This document shows, one piece after another, positions 25,869-34,501 of a stretch of DNA of 64,000 bases; the stretch's first letter is position 1; every line of letters begins with the position of its first letter. The notes under the pieces were generated by a model. It ran no database searches. It had not been told where the DNA came from and saw only the letters and a program-made list of their open reading frames with translations. The DNA is from an uncultured Bacteroidia bacterium (GTDB lineage: Bacteria > Bacteroidota > Bacteroidia > Bacteroidales > UBA932). The stretch spans positions 186,001 to 250,000 of the forward strand of contig CADCHE010000002.1 of NCBI GenBank assembly GCA_902801205.1. Reading direction: 5' to 3'. The position numbers and the translations under genes are program-made.

Positions 25869-28514
25869 ATGCATATGAAAAGACTCCTTCCCCTTTTCCT
25901 GGCCGCCCTCGCTGCGGCAGGTTGCAACGGCGGGCCGCTCGCCGGGTTCAAGGCCGACGCGCCGTCCGGCGCTCCGGAACCCGTTGCGGAAAGCCGCCTC
26001 GACTACAACGGCTACACCAACCACTGGCAGAGTGTGTACCGCACCCATTACAAATACGGCAACCTGTACCGGGTCAACCTGCCCGATCTCGCGAAGGGTG
26101 TCGCCCAGTCGAAGCGTGACTTGGCCGCCGCCCTCGGCCTGCCGGGCCTGCAGGTGCAGGAAGGCTTCTTCGCCGGCCTGAGCGCGGCGCCTTACAAAGT
26201 CCTGGACAATCCGGACGAGGCGGCGCTCAAGGAGGCCCTGCGGACGGACGGCGCCGTCCTGGCCTTCGTGGAGGATACCGCTCCGCTCGCCGCCGCGCTG
26301 CAGGAAAAGAATCCGAACGCCCTTCCCGACATCGGGAGTTACCAGACCCGCGACCCGGAATTCCGGCCGCTGGACGCCTTCTGCCTGCGGAACGGCAACA
26401 GGAAACTCTTCGCCGTCACCGGTCCGCACGAAGGCCTCGAGGCCTTCCGTGCGCTGCTTGAGCGTACGCTGGACATCATCGGCACCTACGAACTCAAGCG
26501 CGGCTGGTTCGGGGCGGCGACCCTGGTGCGGAGCGTGACCTGTACGCCCGGCAATCCCATCGACGTGATGGGACTGGGCATGAACGAAGGCAATTCCTGG
26601 TTCGTTTTCTCCGGCCTGTATGAGTTCCTGGTCGGCGGCGAACTGGCACGGTGGGTCTCGGAAGCCGGTGCGGAGGTGGTTACCGACCTGGGCACTTCAC
26701 CCATCTACGGCTGCGACGATTATGAAGGCCTGCAGGTCCAGGAAATGCGCTCGACCGACGATTGGCTGAAATTCCGCGACGCCAAACACGGCTACCTCTT
26801 CCGCGGCATCCCTGCCACGGGCCAGGATCCGAACGAACGCTATGACGGTTATTTCGCTTCCGTGGGCAACGCCCGCCAGCTGGCCCAATGGGACAAACCC
26901 TTCGTCTTGCTGACAGGCGAAGCGCTCGGCGGCCTGACGAACAGCATGGTCCTCTTTCATCCCAAGGGAACGCCGTTCGACCGCGCCGCCCTGTGGGACG
27001 CGATCCTCTCCCGCAGGGAAGTGGGCGTGGCCGAAGGAGGCGTAATCCTGGGCCCTGACCGGTTCCGCCAGGCGATGCAACTGCTGCTCCTGGACCGGGA
27101 CTACCTGGAGGAGTATTTCGGTGACAAGGTCAACATGGAAGCCTCTGTCCAGGGGCATACCCTGCAGGTGACGGTTACCAACCTGTATCCCCACGAGGTG
27201 AAGGGCACCTTCTCCCTGCAGCTGCCCGATCACCTTTCTCTCGCTGGTGACGCGTCCCGTCCGCTGCGGCTTGCCGCCGGGGAGCGGCAGTGCCTGACGT
27301 TCGAACTGCTGCCGACGGCGGCTTCGATGGGCCGTCTGAGCGCCGTGGTTCCCCGCTTCGACTGGGGGGACGGTGCCAAGTCGGTGATGGCGTCGGTCAA
27401 CCTGCCGCCGGCCGTTTCCACGCACGAACTGCTGTATGGCCCCGCGGGTGAAGTGAAGTTCCCCGTGTCGGTCCACAATATGACGACGGAACCGACTGTT
27501 TCCGTGAAGGTTACTGCTACGGACGCCGCCGGGAAGGAAGCCTTTTCCGAGGAGCGCACCTGCGAGGTGGCGAAGGCTGCCAGCGCGAAACTGGAATTCG
27601 ACCTGCCACTCGCGGGCGGCGCCTACACCGTGACGGCCGAAGCGATGGGAATCACGGCGCAGACCCAGCTCGGGGTCGGCGCGGAGCCCGGGAACGTGAC
27701 CCTGCAGGCGGTCGACCTCAATGGCGACGGCGTGGACGAATATGTGATGGAGAACGACAAGGTGCGGGTGACGCTGCTTACCACCGGCGCCCGCGTCATC
27801 GAGTATTATGTGAAAGAAAAGGACGACAATGTCTTCTTCAAGCTCTGGCCCGAGAAGCCCGTCGACGACGACCGGGCCAACCGGGAATGGGGGTTCTACC
27901 CGTATGGCGGTTTCGAGGACTTCCTCGGACAGGCCAGCGTGGAGACCCACAAGGTCTACCGGGCGGAAGTCGTGCACGACGGCGGCGCCTATGCGGAGGT
28001 GCGGATGCGGGCCGACTACTACGGCAGCGTCATCGAGAAGGTCTTCACCCTCTATGGCGGATCGCCCCTGCTGGGCATCCGTTTCGCCCTCGACATGGCG
28101 CATCCCGAGATGAACGTCCTCGGGCCGCAGCCCATCGTCGAGATCGGGAAGGCCCACGGCCTGGAAGACCATTTCCTCATTCCCGAGGCAGACGGCATCC
28201 ACACCTACCGGATGAACCCGGACTACTATTACGGGAAGATGCTCTTCCCTGTGGAGGGATGGAATGCGGCGTACGATACCCGGGAGCACATTTCCTTCGT
28301 CGGCGCCTTCCCCGTCCACCGGCCCTATTACCTGCACATGTGGATGAACCTGCCGATGAACGGCGATTCCCACTATTCCTACGCGGAACTTCAGCCCTGG
28401 CTGCCGCTCTACATGTACAACACCTCGTATTTCTCCTACTACATGTGGGCAGACGGTGCCCCGTGGGAGTCGGGCCTGCAGGCCCTGCGGGACAGAAACC
28501 TGATCACGAAATAA
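25869..28514 (+). CDS. Large lipoprotein of unknown function, mutarotase-like C-terminal domain
   Basis: This 881-residue protein has a lipoprotein signal (LFLAALAAAGCNGG). I do not recognise the family. Residues about 35-400 form an alpha/beta region with YTNHWQSVYRTHYKYGNLYRV. About 400-600 look like Ig-like or NEW3-like beta domains (LQVTVTNLYPHEVKGTFSLQLP). From about residue 616 (VDLNGDGVDEYVMENDKVRV) a beta-sandwich follows that resembles galactose-mutarotase-like folds seen in glycoside hydrolases and lyases. The DLNGDGVDEY segment has the spacing of a calcium-binding loop. The C terminus is rich in Tyr, Trp and Met. Position between GH3 and a second exported protein suggests glycan binding or cleavage. 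An ATG at 25875 is an alternative start. Confidence 0.55.
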   Translation: MHMKRLLPLFLAALAAAGCNGGPLAGFKADAPSGAPEPVAESRLDYNGYTNHWQSVYRTHYKYGNLYRVNLPDLAKGVAQSKRDLAAALGLPGLQVQEGFFAGLSAAPYKVLDNPDEAALKEALRTDGAVLAFVEDTAPLAAALQEKNPNALPDIGSYQTRDPEFRPLDAFCLRNGNRKLFAVTGPHEGLEAFRALLERTLDIIGTYELKRGWFGAATLVRSVTCTPGNPIDVMGLGMNEGNSWFVFSGLYEFLVGGELARWVSEAGAEVVTDLGTSPIYGCDDYEGLQVQEMRSTDDWLKFRDAKHGYLFRGIPATGQDPNERYDGYFASVGNARQLAQWDKPFVLLTGEALGGLTNSMVLFHPKGTPFDRAALWDAILSRREVGVAEGGVILGPDRFRQAMQLLLLDRDYLEEYFGDKVNMEASVQGHTLQVTVTNLYPHEVKGTFSLQLPDHLSLAGDASRPLRLAAGERQCLTFELLPTAASMGRLSAVVPRFDWGDGAKSVMASVNLPPAVSTHELLYGPAGEVKFPVSVHNMTTEPTVSVKVTATDAAGKEAFSEERTCEVAKAASAKLEFDLPLAGGAYTVTAEAMGITAQTQLGVGAEPGNVTLQAVDLNGDGVDEYVMENDKVRVTLLTTGARVIEYYVKEKDDNVFFKLWPEKPVDDDRANREWGFYPYGGFEDFLGQASVETHKVYRAEVVHDGGAYAEVRMRADYYGSVIEKVFTLYGGSPLLGIRFALDMAHPEMNVLGPQPIVEIGKAHGLEDHFLIPEADGIHTYRMNPDYYYGKMLFPVEGWNAAYDTREHISFVGAFPVHRPYYLHMWMNLPMNGDSHYSYAELQPWLPLYMYNTSYFSYYMWADGAPWESGLQALRDRNLITK

Positions 28515-28524
28515 AGATACCGAC

Positions 28525-29955
28525 ATGAACCGAACACGTTTGATGCTGTTGTCCGCGTCCGTCGCCGCGCTGAGCGCCTGCGGCGGTCCCGCCCCGGTCG
28601 CTACCGAGGACCCTGAAGGAAAGGGGGAGCGGGTGTGGACCCTTTCGATGAACAAGATCTGCAAGGAATGGGACGGCCAGTGGCAGGGCATGACCGTCGC
28701 CTCCGACGGCGCCTGCTACTTCGGGTCTTCAACCCATTCCAAGGGGCACGGGGCGGGCTTCCATAAGTTCGACCCGGCCACCTGGCGCCACACGATGCTG
28801 GCCGAAGACATGACCTATGTCTGCGGCGAACAGGACACCCCTTCCCAGCAGGGCAAGGTCCACAGTCCGGTCGTCGAATGCGACGGCTGGCTGTATTTCA
28901 CCACGCACCTGTCGAATTACTGGAAGGAAGGGATCGAGAACTACACCGGTGCGCATGTGATGGGGTACTGCATGGCCACGGGCGAGTTCCGCGACTTGGG
29001 GATCGTCAAACCCCGCTATTCCATCTATTCGGCCATCGGCGTGGACCCGGTGCGGAAGAAACTGTATGTCTTCGTCGTCCCCTTCCTGGAGGAGCTCTAC
29101 GAGTCCGACGGCTGCCACCTGTACAGTGTCGACATCGCCACCGGTGAAAAGGAAGACCTCGCCCTGGTGGTGCCCGGACGCAAGGGCGCCGCGTTCTGGT
29201 TCTTCGTGGACAACCGCGGCGATGTCTGGTTCTCCCTCTGGAAGAAGCACTATGACTACGACAATGACCGGGGCAACCTGTATGTCTGGCGGGCGGAGGA
29301 CAAGAAACTTGAGACCTTCGTGGACGTCCTGCCGAAGGGCCGCCTGATCGACGGGACGCCGGTTACGGACGAGACCCTGCTCTCACAGCGGTGCTGGACC
29401 TGGGTGTCCCCGCTGCCCGGCCGCGAGAAATGCTACTTCACGATGGGCTGCCTGGGCGGCGGTGACGAGCGGCTCTGGCGCTTCGACCCGTCGAAGGACA
29501 TCGCCTCCGGGGAAGCCTTCGAAGAAGTCGCATCCGTCGGCTCCACCTATTTCGAGTCCGCCATCGGCGGCGACCGCTTCTATTTCATCCAATATGAAGA
29601 CTTGCAGGACGCCCGGACGCTGTTCTCGGAAGACGAGCGGGAGGTCGATCCCGACGGCCCCGGCTATGTGGACCGGAAACTCCACCTGCGCAGCATTTCA
29701 CTCAAGGAAGGTGACGATCCCAACGTGATCACCGACCATGGTCCCGTGGTCGATGCCGAAGGCCGTGCCGCGCGGATGATCATGTCCATGGCGGCCGACG
29801 ACAAGGGTCGGGTGTACACCTACGGCAGCTGGCATGTGAAGTCGTTCAAGGAGGCGACGTTGCAGTACCTCCTGTTCGAGTATCCGAACGGCGACCTGTA
29901 CCGTCTCGTGAAGCGCGGGGAATTCTTCGCCGTGATCGATACGCACGCGGAATAG
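28525..29955 (+). CDS. Lipoprotein with beta-propeller-like repeats, unknown function
   Basis: This 476-residue protein has a lipoprotein signal (SVAALSACGG). The rest has recurring beta segments such as WQGMTVASDGACYFGSS, GWLYFTTHLSN, KKLYVFVVPF, GDVWFSLWKK, EKCYFTMGCLGGGDERLWRFD and GRVYTYGSW, spaced about 50-60 residues apart, as in six- to eight-bladed propellers. No catalytic motif stands out. It follows the 881-residue protein by 10 nt, so the two probably act together, possibly as a lyase or a glycan-binding partner. A long inverted repeat lies directly after its stop codon. Confidence 0.55.
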   Translation: MNRTRLMLLSASVAALSACGGPAPVATEDPEGKGERVWTLSMNKICKEWDGQWQGMTVASDGACYFGSSTHSKGHGAGFHKFDPATWRHTMLAEDMTYVCGEQDTPSQQGKVHSPVVECDGWLYFTTHLSNYWKEGIENYTGAHVMGYCMATGEFRDLGIVKPRYSIYSAIGVDPVRKKLYVFVVPFLEELYESDGCHLYSVDIATGEKEDLALVVPGRKGAAFWFFVDNRGDVWFSLWKKHYDYDNDRGNLYVWRAEDKKLETFVDVLPKGRLIDGTPVTDETLLSQRCWTWVSPLPGREKCYFTMGCLGGGDERLWRFDPSKDIASGEAFEEVASVGSTYFESAIGGDRFYFIQYEDLQDARTLFSEDEREVDPDGPGYVDRKLHLRSISLKEGDDPNVITDHGPVVDAEGRAARMIMSMAADDKGRVYTYGSWHVKSFKEATLQYLLFEYPNGDLYRLVKRGEFFAVIDTHAE

Positions 29956-29957
29956 CG

Positions 29958-30085
29958 GCGGATCCGGCAGGTGCCCCCGTAAACCCGTGGCCGCCCGTGG
30001 CCTCGTGAACGGGCGGGGCCCGCGCCGTCAGGCGTGGGAGGGATGGAGCGAAGCGTCAGGTTTGCGGGGCACCTGCCGGACCCGC
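29958..30085. repeat. Long intergenic inverted repeat (hairpin element A)
   Basis: Arms at 29958-29985 and 30059-30085 are reverse complements apart from a few mismatches and one indel, giving a stem of about 27 bp. Inside, 29991-29998 pairs with 30009-30016 to form a second GC-rich hairpin. A motif AGGGATGGAGCGAAGCG follows at 30039-30055. It lies between two convergent genes. It may be a bidirectional terminator, a structured RNA or a miniature repeat. A second element with the same plan is at 55506-55587. Confidence 0.75.
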
Positions 30086-30105
30086 AGATCATTCAGGAAG
30101 ATTCG

Positions 30106-30492
30106 TCAGCCTTCGATGGAACCGATGTCGATGAGGCCGTTCAGGATGGCGTAGACCGTCAGACCGGCCACCGTCTTGATGCCGGTCTTGCGGGTGATGT
30201 TCTTGCGGTGGGTGATTACCGTGTAGATCGACAGGTTGAAGCGGTCGGCGATCTGTTTGTTCAGCATGCCCTTCGCCACGCACACGAGGATTTCCTTCTC
30301 GCGGTCCGACAGCTCGCTCTCGTCCGGTCGGACCGGCTCGTTCTTGCGGATGTGTACGTCCCCGCCGACCGGCAGCTCCGACACCAGCCCGACGACTTCG
30401 TTCCCGTCCGTGTCCGCGCCGATCTTCTCCAGGCAGCGGTCGATGACCTGCTGCGGCACCACCAGAATGACTTTGTTCCCGTTACCTGCCAT
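30106..30492 (-). CDS. Small LuxR-type HTH regulator
   Basis: This 128-residue protein has an N-terminal 60 residues without a clear receiver domain and a C-terminal LuxR/FixJ-type helix-turn-helix. That region reads ELSDREKEILVCVAKGMLNKQIADRFNLSIYTVITHRKNI, with the usual E-x-E-[IV]-L and recognition helix. The gene overlaps the upstream hemerythrin gene by 11 nt, so the two are tightly coupled. Such hemerythrin/LuxR pairs are seen in other Bacteroidales, where the hemerythrin may sense oxygen or nitric oxide. The sensing mechanism is inferred. It is last in the serC-serA operon. Confidence 0.85.
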   Translation of the reverse strand: MAGNGNKVILVVPQQVIDRCLEKIGADTDGNEVVGLVSELPVGGDVHIRKNEPVRPDESELSDREKEILVCVAKGMLNKQIADRFNLSIYTVITHRKNITRKTGIKTVAGLTVYAILNGLIDIGSIEG

Positions 30493-31171
30493 TGCCGAGC
30501 AGTTTGTCCATCATGGGAACGAGCATCAAGTCTTCCACGGCGGTATGCTGCTCCAGGTCGTACTTGAGCTGGTAGATGTTCGTGAGGACGCAAGCGATCA
30601 GCGCGTCGTCGCACACCTTCGGGAGATACTTCATCACGATGTTCTTCAGGTCCTCGATCTTCTCGTCGATCCGGTGGTGGTTGTCCTCGATCTTGCGGTA
30701 AGGCGTTGCCTTTGCATCCGGCTGCACCGAGGCTTCCAGCAGAGGGAAGACCTTTTTCTCCTCGTAGCGGAAGTGCCGTTCCAGTTCCGCCTTGTAGTCG
30801 GCATAAAATTTCCGGATCACGGCCCGGTGCTGCTCGTCGCAGGGTTCCAGCATCCGGTCGATCGACGTGGCGAGAGACCCGAGGGCATGCCCCAGATAGT
30901 GGTCGTGCGATTTGTGCAGGTAGGTGAGGAGCGTCTTGACATCAGCCCGTTCAAGGTCCTCCGCAGAAGGAGCGTACTCCTTGAACGTGTAGATGTTGCA
31001 GATCAGCAGGAAGGTCGGAGCGTCAACCCCGTACTTCTGGCAGGCCTCCGCGACGGACGCCTGTCCGATGGCGAAGCCGAGACCCGTCCGGACCATGATG
31101 CCCAGAATGGCGGGATTCCGGTCGATCAGGTCGGAAAGCGGCTGCGCGGGCGTGAAGAGGTCGGGAATCAT
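30482..31171 (-). CDS. Hemerythrin domain protein
   Basis: This 229-residue protein contains the helical-bundle histidine pattern of hemerythrins: HDHYLGH, ERHFRYEEKKVFP, DNHHRIDEK and EQHTAVEDLMLVP supply the His and carboxylate ligands of a di-iron site. Residues about 1-60 form an extra N-terminal region (LSDLIDRNPAILGIMVRTGLGF) like the DUF542/ScdA-type Cys-poor part. The ATG at 31171 overlaps the stop of the DUF1015 gene by one base (TGATG). Likely roles are oxygen or NO sensing, or iron-centre repair, together with the overlapping LuxR gene. Confidence 0.88.
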   Translation of the reverse strand: MIPDLFTPAQPLSDLIDRNPAILGIMVRTGLGFAIGQASVAEACQKYGVDAPTFLLICNIYTFKEYAPSAEDLERADVKTLLTYLHKSHDHYLGHALGSLATSIDRMLEPCDEQHRAVIRKFYADYKAELERHFRYEEKKVFPLLEASVQPDAKATPYRKIEDNHHRIDEKIEDLKNIVMKYLPKVCDDALIACVLTNIYQLKYDLEQHTAVEDLMLVPMMDKLLGNGR

Positions 31172-32421
31172 CACGGCTGGAACGGACTGAGTTTGTGGAT
31201 GGCGAGGCCGGAGCGCAGCTTGGGTTCGAACCACGTCGTCTTGGGCGGCATGATGTTGCCCGTGTCGGCGATGTCGATCAGCTGCTGCATCGAGACGGGG
31301 TACAGGGCGAAAGCGACGGTCATCTCTCCGCTGTCCACCCGGCGCGAAAGCTCGCCCAGTCCCCGGATACCGCCGACGAAATCAATCCGTTTGTCGGTCC
31401 GCAGGTCCTTGATTCCCAAGATCTTGTCCAGTACCAGGTTGGAGAGGATGGTCACGTCCAGCACCCCGATCGGGTCGGTGTCGTCGTATCGTCCGGGCTT
31501 CGCGTCCAGCACGTACCAGCGGCCGCCCAGGTACATCGTGAACTGGTGCAGCCGGGCGGGGGCCTCCTGCGCGGCGCCCTTTTCCGTCACCTCGAAATCT
31601 TCCTGCAGTGCGGCGAGGAAGGCTTCCGGCGTCAGGCCGTTGAGGTCTTTCACCACCCGGTTGTAGTCGAGGATCTTGAGTTGGCTCTCCGGGAAGCACA
31701 CCGCCATGAAGAAGTTGTACTCCTCGTCACCGGTGTGCGCGGGATTCTGTGCGCGTTTCTCTGCACCCACACGGGCGGCGGCTGCCGTCCGGTGGTGTCC
31801 GTCCGCCACGTAGAAGGCATCGACTTCATCGCGGAAAGCGGCGGTGATCCGGTCGTTCAGGGCCTCGTCGACCAGCCAGAACCGGTGGCCGAAGCCGTTC
31901 TCGTCCGTGAAATCGTATTCCGGCTCGCCTGCGGCCGTCCGGGAGACGATTTCCGCAAGCGTCGCGTTGTCCTTGAAAGCAAAGAAGACCGGTTCGATGT
32001 TGGCGTTCTGGATGCGGACGTGGACCATCCGGTCGTCTTCCTTGTCCTTGCGCGTCAGCTCGTGCTTCTTGATCTTTCCGGAGGTGTAGTCGTCCGTGTG
32101 CGCGCACAGGACGATGCCGTACTGCGTACGGTCACCCATCGTCTGGGCGTAGACGTAGTAGCGTTCGGCGGGATCCTGCACCAGCCAGCCCCGTTCCTGC
32201 CACACCTGGAAGTTCCGGACGGCGCGGTCGTAGACCTGCGGTTCGTCGTCGCGGGGGATCGGCGTGAAATCGATCTCGGGTTTAGTGATGTGCAGCAGCG
32301 ACTTCTCGCCGGCCGTCCGGCGGGCCTCCTCGGAATTCAGCACGTCATACGGCTGGGCGGAGACCTCCGTGACGTATTTCTTGGGCGGCCGGACGGCCGC
32401 GAAAGGCTTGACGCGTACCAT
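31171..32421 (-). CDS. DUF1015 family protein
   Basis: This 416-residue protein matches DUF1015, a conserved cytosolic family often next to serA and serC. Typical segments are VRVKPFAAVRPPKKYVTEVSAQPYDVL at the start, YYVYAQ, IKKHELTRKDKEDDR, FYVADGHHRTAAAARV and FMAVCFPESQLKILDYNRVV. The HELTRKDKEDDR and DGHHRTAA motifs look catalytic or nucleotide-binding. Some relatives have been proposed to act in serine metabolism, but I cannot assign a reaction here. It lies 12 nt after serA and is translationally coupled to the hemerythrin gene. Confidence 0.9.
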   Translation of the reverse strand: MVRVKPFAAVRPPKKYVTEVSAQPYDVLNSEEARRTAGEKSLLHITKPEIDFTPIPRDDEPQVYDRAVRNFQVWQERGWLVQDPAERYYVYAQTMGDRTQYGIVLCAHTDDYTSGKIKKHELTRKDKEDDRMVHVRIQNANIEPVFFAFKDNATLAEIVSRTAAGEPEYDFTDENGFGHRFWLVDEALNDRITAAFRDEVDAFYVADGHHRTAAAARVGAEKRAQNPAHTGDEEYNFFMAVCFPESQLKILDYNRVVKDLNGLTPEAFLAALQEDFEVTEKGAAQEAPARLHQFTMYLGGRWYVLDAKPGRYDDTDPIGVLDVTILSNLVLDKILGIKDLRTDKRIDFVGGIRGLGELSRRVDSGEMTVAFALYPVSMQQLIDIADTGNIMPPKTTWFEPKLRSGLAIHKLSPFQP

Positions 32422-32433
32422 AAGGGTCGGGCT

Positions 32434-33354
32434 TTACTTGTTGACTTGGAAACGGGTGTTGCCGGTGGCGAAGAAGTCCACGATCTGTCGGGCGGCGGCC
32501 AGGCCGGCGTTCAGGTTCGCCTCGGCCGTCTGGGCGCCCATCTTCTTGGGCGTGGCGAAGATCCGTGTGCCGAACTTCTCACGCAGCGCCTCGTATCCGC
32601 CGGGAGCGACGTCCGTGACATACTTCAGGTCGGGACGCTCTTCCAGCGCCTTCTCCAGGCCGGCTTCGTCGATGACTTCCTTGCGGGCGGTGTTCACCAG
32701 GCAGGCCCCCTTCGGCATCTTGGTGATGAGGTCGTATCCGATGGATCCGACCGTCTGGGGCGTCGCGGGAATGTGGATGGACACGAAGTCGCAGCCGGCG
32801 TAGAGGTCTTCCAGGGTGGCGGCGGGTTCGGCGCCGGCCTCGCGGATCTTGTCCTCCGGGATGAAGGGATCGATCGCCTTCACCTTCATGCCGAGGGCTT
32901 CGGCTTTCTTGCCGACGAGGCGGCCGACATTGCCGAACGCCTGGATGCCCACGGTCTTGCCCATGATTTCGGAGCCCGTCGCGGGCGTGAACTGGCCGCG
33001 GCTCATGAAGATCATCATCGCGATGGCCAGCTCGGCCACGGCGTTGGCGTTCTGCCCGGGGGTGTTCATCACCACGATGCCCCGCGCGGAAGCCGCGGCG
33101 AGGTCGACGTTGTCGTAGCCCGCGCCGGCGCGTACCACGATCTTGAGTGCGGGGGCGGCCGCAATGACATCGGCGGTCACCTTGTCGGAACGGATGATGA
33201 GGGCGTCCGCATCGGCGGCCGCCGCTTTCAGCGCTTCGGCGTCTTCATATTTCTCCAGGGCGGCGAAGGTATGTCCGGCCGCCGTGACGATCTCCTTGAT
33301 CCCCGCCACCGCGGCAGCGGAGAAAGGCTTCTGGGTCGCAACCAAAATCTTCAT
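32434..33354 (-). CDS. serA: D-3-phosphoglycerate dehydrogenase, short Lys-type
   Basis: This 306-residue D-2-hydroxyacid dehydrogenase makes 3-phosphohydroxypyruvate, the first step to serine. It has VVRAGAGYDNVDLAAA, the NAD-binding GKTVGIQAFGNVGRLVG and the substrate-binding ACLVNTARKEV. It lacks the ACT domain of longer SerA proteins, so serine feedback through that domain is not expected. Where most enzymes have the catalytic His in TPHxG, this one has TPKKMGAQTAEA, with Lys270 at that position. This matches the Lys-type short enzymes described in Bacteroidota and Entamoeba. It follows serC by 6 nt. Confidence 0.94.
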   Translation of the reverse strand: MKILVATQKPFSAAAVAGIKEIVTAAGHTFAALEKYEDAEALKAAAADADALIIRSDKVTADVIAAAPALKIVVRAGAGYDNVDLAAASARGIVVMNTPGQNANAVAELAIAMMIFMSRGQFTPATGSEIMGKTVGIQAFGNVGRLVGKKAEALGMKVKAIDPFIPEDKIREAGAEPAATLEDLYAGCDFVSIHIPATPQTVGSIGYDLITKMPKGACLVNTARKEVIDEAGLEKALEERPDLKYVTDVAPGGYEALREKFGTRIFATPKKMGAQTAEANLNAGLAAARQIVDFFATGNTRFQVNK

Positions 33355-33360
33355 GGCCGA

Positions 33361-34434
33361 TTATTTTTTCAGTTTTTCAAAAGCTTGCATGCAGTCCACG
33401 AGCGCCTGGACATCCTCGACGGTGCAGGCGTTGTAGATGGAGGCGCGGAAGCCGCCGACGGAGCGGTGTCCCTTGATGCCCACCATGTCGTGCTCCTTGG
33501 CGAAGGCAAGGAATTCGTCCTGCAGGTCCTCGTAGCCGGGGGCCATGACGAAGCAGACGTTCATGTCGGAACGGTCCTCCTTCGCCGCGGTGCCGACGAA
33601 GAGCGGATTCCGGTCGATCTCGGCGTACAGCAGGTCGGCCTTGCGGCGGTTGACCGCGTGGATGGCTTCGACGCCGCCGATGCCTTTCAGCCACTTCAGC
33701 GTCTCGTACATCACGTAGATCGAGAACACGGGCGGGGTGTTGAACATCGAAAGCTTGTCGATGTGCGTGCGGTAGTCGAGCATCGTCGGAATGTAGCGGG
33801 AGACCTTGCCGAGGGCGTCCTTGCGCACGATGGCGAAGATCACGCCGGCGGGGCCGACGTTCTTCTGCGCGCCGCCGTAGATGAGGGCATACTTCGACAC
33901 GTCGACCGGACGGCTCATGATGTCGGAGCTCATGTCGGCGATGAGCGGGACCGGGCAGTCGATGTCTTCCTTGATCTCCGTCCCGTAGATGGTGTTGTTC
34001 GTCGTGATGTGGAAGTAGTCGATGTCTTCGGGGATCACGTATCCTTTCGGGATGTAGGAGTAGTTCTTGTCCGCGGAGCTGGCGAGGGCGTAGGCGTCGC
34101 CCAGCCCCTTGGCTTCCTTGAGGGCCTTCTTCGCCCAGACGCCCGTTTCCAGATAGGCCGCCTTCTTCTCGAGGAAGTTCATCGCCACGTAGAGGAACTG
34201 CAGGGAGGCGCCGCCGCCCAGGAAGACCACTTCGTGCGTATCGGGGATGTTCAGCAGTTCTTTCCACAGGGCGCGGCACTCGTTCATCACTTCGTCCCAC
34301 TCCTTGGTGCGGTGGGAGATGCTGATCAGGGAGACGCCGGTGCCTTTGAAATCTTTCAGCGCTTCGATGGCCTTGTCGATGGCCACCTGGGGCAGCAGGC
34401 AGGGGCCTGCATTGAATACGTGTTTCTTACCCAT
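33361..34434 (-). CDS. serC: Phosphoserine aminotransferase
   Basis: This 357-residue PLP enzyme transfers an amino group from glutamate to phosphohydroxypyruvate. It starts [20 protein letters not shown], has [18 protein letters not shown], and the PLP lysine in [13 protein letters not shown]. The C-terminal [11 protein letters not shown]-like segment appears as [16 protein letters not shown]. The ATG at 34434 is chosen because the family starts here and the promoter lies just upstream; the frame runs open to 34578 inside pyrB. It heads the serC-serA-DUF1015-hemerythrin-LuxR operon. Confidence 0.96.
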   Translation of the reverse strand: MGKKHVFNAGPCLLPQVAIDKAIEALKDFKGTGVSLISISHRTKEWDEVMNECRALWKELLNIPDTHEVVFLGGGASLQFLYVAMNFLEKKAAYLETGVWAKKALKEAKGLGDAYALASSADKNYSYIPKGYVIPEDIDYFHITTNNTIYGTEIKEDIDCPVPLIADMSSDIMSRPVDVSKYALIYGGAQKNVGPAGVIFAIVRKDALGKVSRYIPTMLDYRTHIDKLSMFNTPPVFSIYVMYETLKWLKGIGGVEAIHAVNRRKADLLYAEIDRNPLFVGTAAKEDRSDMNVCFVMAPGYEDLQDEFLAFAKEHDMVGIKGHRSVGGFRASIYNACTVEDVQALVDCMQAFEKLKK

Positions 34435-34472
34435 ATCGAGATGTTCTTTATGTATTATCTTGTCATAGAAAG

Positions 34473-34501
34473 CAAAGATAGTGATTTTATCTGTATCCCA
34501 A
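34473..34501 (-). promoter_or_regulatory. Promoter of the serC operon
   Basis: On the minus strand TTG (34499-34501), an 18-nt spacer and TATCTTTG (34473-34480) fit the Bacteroidota consensus. Transcription would start near 34467, about 33 nt before the serC ATG. The -33 element lies inside the 3' end of pyrB, so serC can be expressed independently of pyrB. Confidence 0.7.
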
